A stretch of 64,000 nt of DNA from Batrachochytrium dendrobatidis JAM81 (Eukaryota > Chytridiomycota > Chytridiomycetes > Rhizophydiales), in the NCBI RefSeq assembly GCF_000203795.2, contig NW_006281110.1:71926-135925 (forward strand), written 5' to 3'. Both the position numbers and the translations under genes were made by a program. Every line of letters begins with the position of its first letter. Positions within the stretch are counted from its first letter, which is position 1. A model generated the notes under the pieces. It had not been told where the DNA came from. It worked only from the letters and a program-made list of their open reading frames with translations, and searched no databases. Shown here piece after piece: positions 58,383-64,000 of the stretch.

Positions 58383-59975
58383 TTTTATTCAAAGCAAGGA
58401 CTGAGCAGCTTGAATCTGTATTTGAAATCAAGACTAGAAAACGCCTGGATAAACTGTATTGTAAACTGATGAATGATGATGTAATGTAAAGACAAACTGA
58501 AAGAATATAGCTCGACAATATATCAAAATGAGTTTCTGAAGTTGGAACAAGTTTTTTTATTAGTTTATATTGGATGTTTGTGGTAGAATGCGTGATCCCA
58601 TGTAAAAGGTCTTAAAGGGCTGTTAGTACACGCCCTTGGCTACAACCATTCTGATTTATTCTGCACTGCTTTAGTCTAAAGTATAACAAAATTGTGTCCA
58701 GGTTTAGAGAAAATATATTATGCCCTATCAATTTTCTGACACAAACTTTGTGACATTGTTGATGGCTTTACCGCCCTTGTACTACACAGACTAGGCTTGC
58801 TTGTGATGCGACTACCAAAAGGTAGATTACTCCGCCCACGGTTAACAACAAAAGAAATGGATACGAAGTCGTAAAGAGAAGCTACCAGCAACCATCACCA
58901 TTAACGTATATCATGTATTTGAAAAGTAGGCAAATTTCATTCAACCACACTTGTATGTGGCCAAGTTTTATTTTGTTGCTTCTGTGACTTCCACCACCAA
59001 ATCACAGTGTCTTTTGGAGCTTGAGGGTTTGAGAGTACAGGTTTATATTGTGGGTTGTATGTAAAGCCTTGCCATCAAAAATAGGAGCTAGAGGGCTTTA
59101 CATACAGTCCAGATTCGTGCATAACAGAATGTTGTAATCAGACGTACACGACACCCATCAGCATTTGAGCGCTGGTGATTTGCGGTTGTTGAAACAGTCT
59201 TTTAGACGAATAATAGGATGAGTTGTTTCTTGATACCATCTCTATCGATGGTATCAAAGTTTGATTGTTCTATGGTTGACGCTGTTCAACAGAATTCGAC
59301 AGGCAATGCAGTATCCGTTGTGAATCATGGCAACATCATTGTTTAAGCCCTGACACCAGCTTCAATATTGTGCTCGTAACTTTAACAACAGATGCATTCC
59401 ATGCTCTTTCTCTATCCACAAAGTGTCAAATGACTTGTCACAACCAATGACAATGTAAATGAAAATGGTTACATATATTTCAGCAAGTTAATTTTGCCAT
59501 GTTTTGGAAATATTTAGATAACGTCAAGCAAGTTGCTGTTGTAGCATTTTAAAAACCAGAGTTTTTGATAAAACTGCACGATTGTTTTAGGCTAATGTAA
59601 ACTACAAATGAAACGCTGAAGGATTATCAAAACAATACCACATGAATGATGTTTTGTATTGTTCCAAGAGAAACAGCAAGTCGCTCAGCAAATTAGCATG
59701 TCAACAAACCAGATTGTCGTCATGGCATATAAGCGTTCCATTTTGCGTGAATAAAGCGGTAAGATTTGCTGGCTCAACGCACATTTACAGTCATGTAGTC
59801 AAAAGCATGAGATATTTTATCCATGTTTTGTATATTCACTGCAGTTCAACAGTTTGTCTAGTCATATAAGGTGGACAAACTTGGTACTAATCACTCATCT
59901 AATTCAAAAGTATATTGGCACAATAGTTATTTATTATATTCTATTATTGAGGTTTCAAAATAAACCATGGAAGAA
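58383..59975. other. 1.6-kb intergenic stretch with decayed repeat
   Basis: Between two minus-strand Pro-rich genes. It contains the partner (58890-59080) of the degenerate duplication at 55740-55925 and one recurrent motif (TTCCATTTTGCGTGAATA at 59736-59753). No gene is supported. Confidence 0.45.
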
Positions 59976-61349
59976 TCAAATCTCAGAAATAATGATAAAT
60001 AAATAAGTCAGAGAAAAGTAGTAAGCATAGTAATAAGATCCGACGCTAGGTATCCCAAGCTTTTTAGCATTTGAGGTGATTGGCCCATCAGGGTAAAAGG
60101 GTGTTTCCGTTGGAGTTGGTGGTGGCATTTCAATGGTAGAATCTGGTGGAATGGGTGGGCCATTCGGTGGTGTTGGGGGGATAAAACCCTTTGAGACATC
60201 TGGAGGAGGACCATCAAAACCACCTGGTGGTGGTGGTGGAATAAATCCCTTTGAGACATCTGGAGGAGGACCCATTGGTGGAGGTGACGACGGAGGAGGA
60301 CCCATTGGTGGAGGTGACGACGGAGGAGGGCCCATTGGTGGAGGTGACGACGGAGGAGGACCCATTGGAGGTGGTGATGGAATATATGGCTCAGGAGGAG
60401 GTGATGATGGGGGAGGGGGAGGAGGAGGAGGTGATGATGGAGGAGGGGGTGGTGATGGAATATATGGCTCAGGAGGTGGTGATGATGGAGGAGGAGGTGG
60501 AGGAGGAGGTGACGATGGAATATATGGTTTAGGAGGTGATGGTGGAGGAGGAGGAGGTGGAATATATGGTTTAGGAGGTGATGGTGGAGGAAGAGGAGGT
60601 GATGTAGGAGGTGGTGGATCGTCAAAGCATGGAGTAGAATGTGGTTCATAAGGAACTGGAGGAGGAATAAAATGATTCGAGTCATCTGGAGGAGGAATGT
60701 CATAACCATTCATAGGAGGGTGAGGTGGTTTAGGAGGAATGTCATAATCATTCATAGGTGGTTTAGGTGGTGGCATAGGAGGTGATGTAGGAGGTGGTGG
60801 ATCGTCCAGACATGGAGTAGAATGCGAATGAGGAGGGATTGGAGGAATAAAGTTATTCGAGTCATCTGGAGGAGGAATGTCATAGTCATTCATAGGTGGT
60901 GGATGAGGGTCATATGGGTCTAGAGGAGTTTCTGGAAAGTCTGGTACTTGAGGCACGAGTGGAGTGTCTGGTACTCGAGGCACACGTGGAGGAGGTTCAA
61001 ACCCATACTGCGGAGGAGCAGGAGGGAGACCGGGAGGACCAGGAGGAGGGAGACCGGGAGGGCCAGGAGGAGGGAGGCCAGGAGGACCAGGAGGAACAAA
61101 GCCTTTTGAAGTGTCTGGTACTTGGGGCACGTTTGGAGGAACGTATCCATATGATGGAGGAGCAAAAGAGCCAGGAGGAACAAGGCCTTTTGAAGTATCT
61201 GGAAACGGAGGTCCAACTCCATATGTTCCTCGAATCTGTTTGTTGGGATCTCCTATAACAGTTTTATAGGTGGATGGACCAGCATAAATCAGCCCAGGAG
61301 TAAAAGACACGGACAAGACTACTAAAGTAAACTTTGTAGCTATCTGCAT
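59976..61349 (-). CDS. Pro-rich secreted surface protein 3
   Basis: 457 residues from the first real ATG at 61349 (MQIATKFTLVVLSVSFTPGL, a signal peptide); codons upstream in frame have no ATG. The mature protein is almost wholly Pro-rich: VPQVPDTSKGFVPPGPPGLP, PPGPPGLPPPGPPG units, two copies of a block with NDYDIPPPDDSNNFIPP and STPCLDDPPPPTSP, long SPPPPPPSSPPPEPYIPS runs and four SPPPMGPPPS units. It ends with a hydrophobic tail (YYYAYYFSLTYLFIIISEI) that could be an anchor signal, although it is more aromatic than usual. A minus-strand TATA box (TATATAAA, about 61496-61503) lies about 147 bp upstream. No intron. Confidence 0.78.
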   Translation of the reverse strand: MQIATKFTLVVLSVSFTPGLIYAGPSTYKTVIGDPNKQIRGTYGVGPPFPDTSKGLVPPGSFAPPSYGYVPPNVPQVPDTSKGFVPPGPPGLPPPGPPGLPPPGPPGLPPAPPQYGFEPPPRVPRVPDTPLVPQVPDFPETPLDPYDPHPPPMNDYDIPPPDDSNNFIPPIPPHSHSTPCLDDPPPPTSPPMPPPKPPMNDYDIPPKPPHPPMNGYDIPPPDDSNHFIPPPVPYEPHSTPCFDDPPPPTSPPLPPPSPPKPYIPPPPPPPSPPKPYIPSSPPPPPPPPSSPPPEPYIPSPPPPPSSPPPPPPPPSSPPPEPYIPSPPPMGPPPSSPPPMGPPPSSPPPMGPPPSSPPPMGPPPDVSKGFIPPPPPGGFDGPPPDVSKGFIPPTPPNGPPIPPDSTIEMPPPTPTETPFYPDGPITSNAKKLGIPSVGSYYYAYYFSLTYLFIIISEI

Positions 61350-61364
61350 ATCAGACTGAAACAA

Positions 61365-63057
61365 TCAATAGAATAAATTGATATAAAAAGGTATGACGAG
61401 CTAGCGTATCTATTGAAGCTGAGATTAGATTAAGCCGCTCTAATAATTATCGGTGTGATGTGTTGTAACTATAAAGAAGGGGGGGTTGGTATGATTTATA
61501 TAGCCCTGAAAGGGTGAGTATATGCATGAGTAAGGGATCACAGAACACTGAAGAGTGATGGACGTTTTTGGCACCTATACACCAACTTGTCTGTGTTGAG
61601 TAGTACAAGCGATAAATCATGCTTTATCTTGTGTTGAAGACCAACAACCGCTGTGTTTAGAGGTAGACTTTGAGTTTGTGTTGATTGTGTCGCGTTGGCT
61701 GTGAACGAAATACAGGTGAAATTGCAATTCACAGCTGTATTTGTGTGAAATGGAACACTGAATAAGTGTATCAAGGCACATGATAAACAGTCAGTCCCAT
61801 ATGATGGGTGTTGTACTTGGTGCAAGAAATAGAGGCAATTTGCAAGATAATACAAGTGTTGCATTACACGTGAATATGGTTGTAGTACAGCTACAAACAC
61901 TAAACACAATCGCATATGGAAAGTGACAAAAGTCTAAAATGCCATGTATTTTAGCAGTATCTTGAAAATTACATATTGTATTTCCACAACAATCCATTGT
62001 GTTCAAACTTTTGTGTATCTGTAGTCAGATTTTTATATAAAATCAGATATGCTGCCGACTGTCATATGCATGTATGCCTTGTATTCTATTCATGTCCAAG
62101 TAGGAAATAGCCTCGATACAATATGCATTACAAAAGCTTACTTTTATTTGTTAGATTGCATTTCACCCATATCTGCATAGGTTGAATTATAGATTAAAAA
62201 CACTTATGCGCGGACATGTGTAGTTTATTGTTTACAGATGAACTCGAGAATGCCAATTGCGTACATCTACAAGCACTCTAAAGCTAATATCATTTTGTTC
62301 ATTGTGAACCATATATTCTAACCATGCAATTCTACCTACTACAGTCATACTTGTAAAATAGAGTACTTTTGTATCTCAATCACTGCTTCTTTTGCTTTGG
62401 AATATGCAATCGTTGAATCTCTGCTTATTGAATATTGACTTGAATAGACATTTACAATGCTTTAATGGACAAGGTCCATCATATGATGCACACAAACCAT
62501 AGTTTTGAACTGAGATTGTCTTTATTTGACATACACATACGATCGTCAGGTTCATGTATTGTAATCCAGACATTGGATTCAATTGCTTTCAAGTTTTACA
62601 AACTCCTGTATCCTAACATCACATACGTTTGCATTCCAAAATTGCTCATTTCAGGAATGCGGCTGTTTCCATGCCAATCATCAGACGGCCAGTAAGTTTC
62701 GGACACAATATTTAGTAGATTTGGTAAGAATTGGCTGTTTATTGTATATTGGCATCCTCATTTAGCATCTCATTTACGTGAATATAACTGTAATATGACT
62801 GACCGTTACAATAAGATGACATTTTACAAACTGACAACACACGAGTGGTTGAATGAGTTTCATGTGAGTACCTTTCAAATACATGATATACACTGGCGGT
62901 GACTGACAATTTCTCATTCATCTCCACTCCCATCATTATTGTTGATAACTGTAAATACTGGATTACCATAATAAATAATTTAATTTAAGATTGATGGAAA
63001 TTGATGCAGAGCACTATTCAGCAACAAAAACAAGGAGTGCAATAATAAAGATAATAA
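61365..63057. other. 1.7-kb intergenic stretch, no gene
   Basis: AT-rich DNA between Pro-rich genes 3 and 4, with the recurrent motif in two forms (ACACGTGAATAT at 61866-61877 and CATTTACGTGAATAT at 62770-62784). It includes the TATA-bearing promoter of gene 3 at its left end and the 3' flank of gene 4 at its right end. Short frames only. Confidence 0.4.
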
Positions 63058-63999
63058 TTAAAGCAGGGATATAGCTGCACTAACAGCTATGGCTGCATAC
63101 AAAGCAACAAAGGCAGAGCATCTCAACGACTGTGATCCAGATAAGATGGGCATTTGGTTATCAGTGTAGCTGGGCATCATGGGTGGGAGACCGCCCATAG
63201 GAGGAGGACCGCCCATAGGTGTGGGAAATGGAGGCATACCGCCGTAGTCGTCAAACATTGGAGTTGGAACCATGGCGCCTTTAGATAGATCTGGCATGAA
63301 TGGAGGAGGGCCGCCCATTGGAGGAGGTCCGCCCATCGGAGGAGGTCCCATTGGAGGAGGAGGTCCACCCATTGGAGGTGGTCCGCCCATAGGAGGAGGT
63401 CCCATTGGAGGAGGAGGTCCACCCATCGGAGGTGGTCCGCCCATTGGCATAGGAGGTCCGCTTATTGGCATAGGGTCAAGACCCATTGGAGGTCCACCCA
63501 TTGGAGGATAGCCGCCCATCGGAGGAGGAGGTCCACCCATTGGAGGAGGTGGTCCACCCATTGGAGGAGGTGGTCCCATTGGAGGAGGAGGTCCGCCCAT
63601 AGGAGGAGGTCCCATTGGAGGATCTTCGCAAGGTTCCAGACCATCCATGTATCCATGTGAGAGAGAAGGGGGAGGTCCCATAGGAGGAGGTCCCATTGGA
63701 GGAGGGCCCATTGGCATAGGAGGACCGCCGATCGGCATAGGATTAAGACCCATTGGGGGAGGACCACCTATTGGAGGATCATCACAAGGTTCCAGACCAT
63801 TATTAATGTGTCCAAGTGAAAGTGAGGGGGGAGGACCACCTATTGGCATAGGAGGTGGTCCCATAGGAGGAGGTCCCATTGGTGGTGGGCCCATTGGGGG
63901 ATGATCATCACAAGGCTCTGGGCCACCATGATATCCAAGTGAAGGGGGAGGACCCATTGGCATTGGAGGACCACCCATTGGCATAGGATCAATACCCAT
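63058..63999 (-). CDS. Pro/Gly/Met-rich, probably GPI-anchored surface protein 4 (5' end outside window)
   Basis: Minus-strand frame of at least 313 residues running out of the right edge, so the start and signal peptide are not seen. The sequence is built from GGPPPMGPPPM and PPMPIGG units, interrupted by three to four spacers of the type LSLGHINNGLEPCDDPP or YHGGPEPCDDHPP, each with one Cys. It ends MMPSYTDNQMPILSGSQSLR then a hydrophobic tail (FVALYAAIAVSAAISLL), a good GPI-anchor signal. Like the other three it is probably a wall-associated structural protein. Function not known. Confidence 0.75.
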   Translation of the reverse strand: MGIDPMPMGGPPMPMGPPPSLGYHGGPEPCDDHPPMGPPPMGPPPMGPPPMPIGGPPPSLSLGHINNGLEPCDDPPIGGPPPMGLNPMPIGGPPMPMGPPPMGPPPMGPPPSLSHGYMDGLEPCEDPPMGPPPMGGPPPPMGPPPPMGGPPPPMGGPPPPMGGYPPMGGPPMGLDPMPISGPPMPMGGPPPMGGPPPPMGPPPMGGPPPMGGPPPPMGPPPMGGPPPMGGPPPFMPDLSKGAMVPTPMFDDYGGMPPFPTPMGGPPPMGGLPPMMPSYTDNQMPILSGSQSLRCSAFVALYAAIAVSAAISLL

Positions 64000-64000
64000 A

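Noticed and set aside
60008..60709. Alternative frames in surface protein 3 on both strands (Leu/His-rich or Gly/Glu-rich)
   Set aside because: They are frame shadows of GGA/CCT-rich repeats without signal peptides or natural ends.

Overview
The window reads as nuclear DNA of a flagellated chytrid fungus, most likely Batrachochytrium (the amphibian chytrids). The evidence is a compact, AT-rich layout of genes with many short GT-AG introns, fungal core genes (RAT1/XRN2, septin, WEE1, BRE1, PTPA, ARV1) next to cilium/centriole genes that most fungi have lost (CEP76, CFAP299), a solitary 5S rRNA gene, fragments of crinkler (CRN)-like effectors, and fast-evolving secreted and proline-rich wall-type proteins. 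The species is inferred; I could not run a search.

Layout. (1) 1-10 kb is an accessory region: a 5'-truncated CRN/RHS-type reading frame, a broken kinase-like gene, two copies (about 2.2-3.5 and 6.6-7.9 kb) of a cassette encoding an unrecognised secreted coiled-coil protein, a broken CRN N-terminus carrying a local inverted duplication, a 0.95-kb palindrome built from two gene fragments, and a short interstitial telomere-like repeat. (2) A 5S rRNA gene lies at 10.8 kb. (3) 12.4-52.1 kb is a conserved block of housekeeping genes: a glycine-rich RRM protein, CEP76, an HNT1-like HIT protein, ARV1, CFAP299, RAT1/XRN2, PTPA, a Cdc11-type septin, WEE1, BRE1, NRDE2, an NDUFA3-like complex I subunit, a small unknown protein, NUP43, a YCII-domain protein, eIF2D and DUS1. 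For most of these I rebuilt the exon chain in frame by splice site. (4) 54.4-64 kb is an array of four Pro-rich, signal-peptide-bearing proteins, most with a hydrophobic C-terminal tail suggesting GPI anchoring and each with its own tandem repeat. Decayed non-coding repeats lie between them.

Neighbouring genes are often divergent with very short gaps (CEP76/HIT about 117 bp, ARV1/CFAP299 about 127 bp, and the 97-aa gene/NUP43, whose predicted 5' ends overlap) or convergent (CFAP299/RAT1, septin/WEE1, NRDE2/NDUFA3-like). No operon logic applies; functions cluster loosely around RNA metabolism and chromatin (RAT1, NRDE2, BRE1, DUS1, eIF2D), cell cycle and cytoskeleton (WEE1, septin, CEP76, CFAP299) and secretion or the cell surface.

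The points most worth a second look are the duplicated effector-like cassette (regulatory DNA, signal peptide and 3' flank conserved, mature protein diverged), the two fold-back structures made of gene fragments, a near-identical 399-bp repeat pair with imperfect inverted ends whose terminal motif recurs across the window, a 5-nt coding start exon in RAT1, and three GC-AG introns that share a GCAAGT donor.
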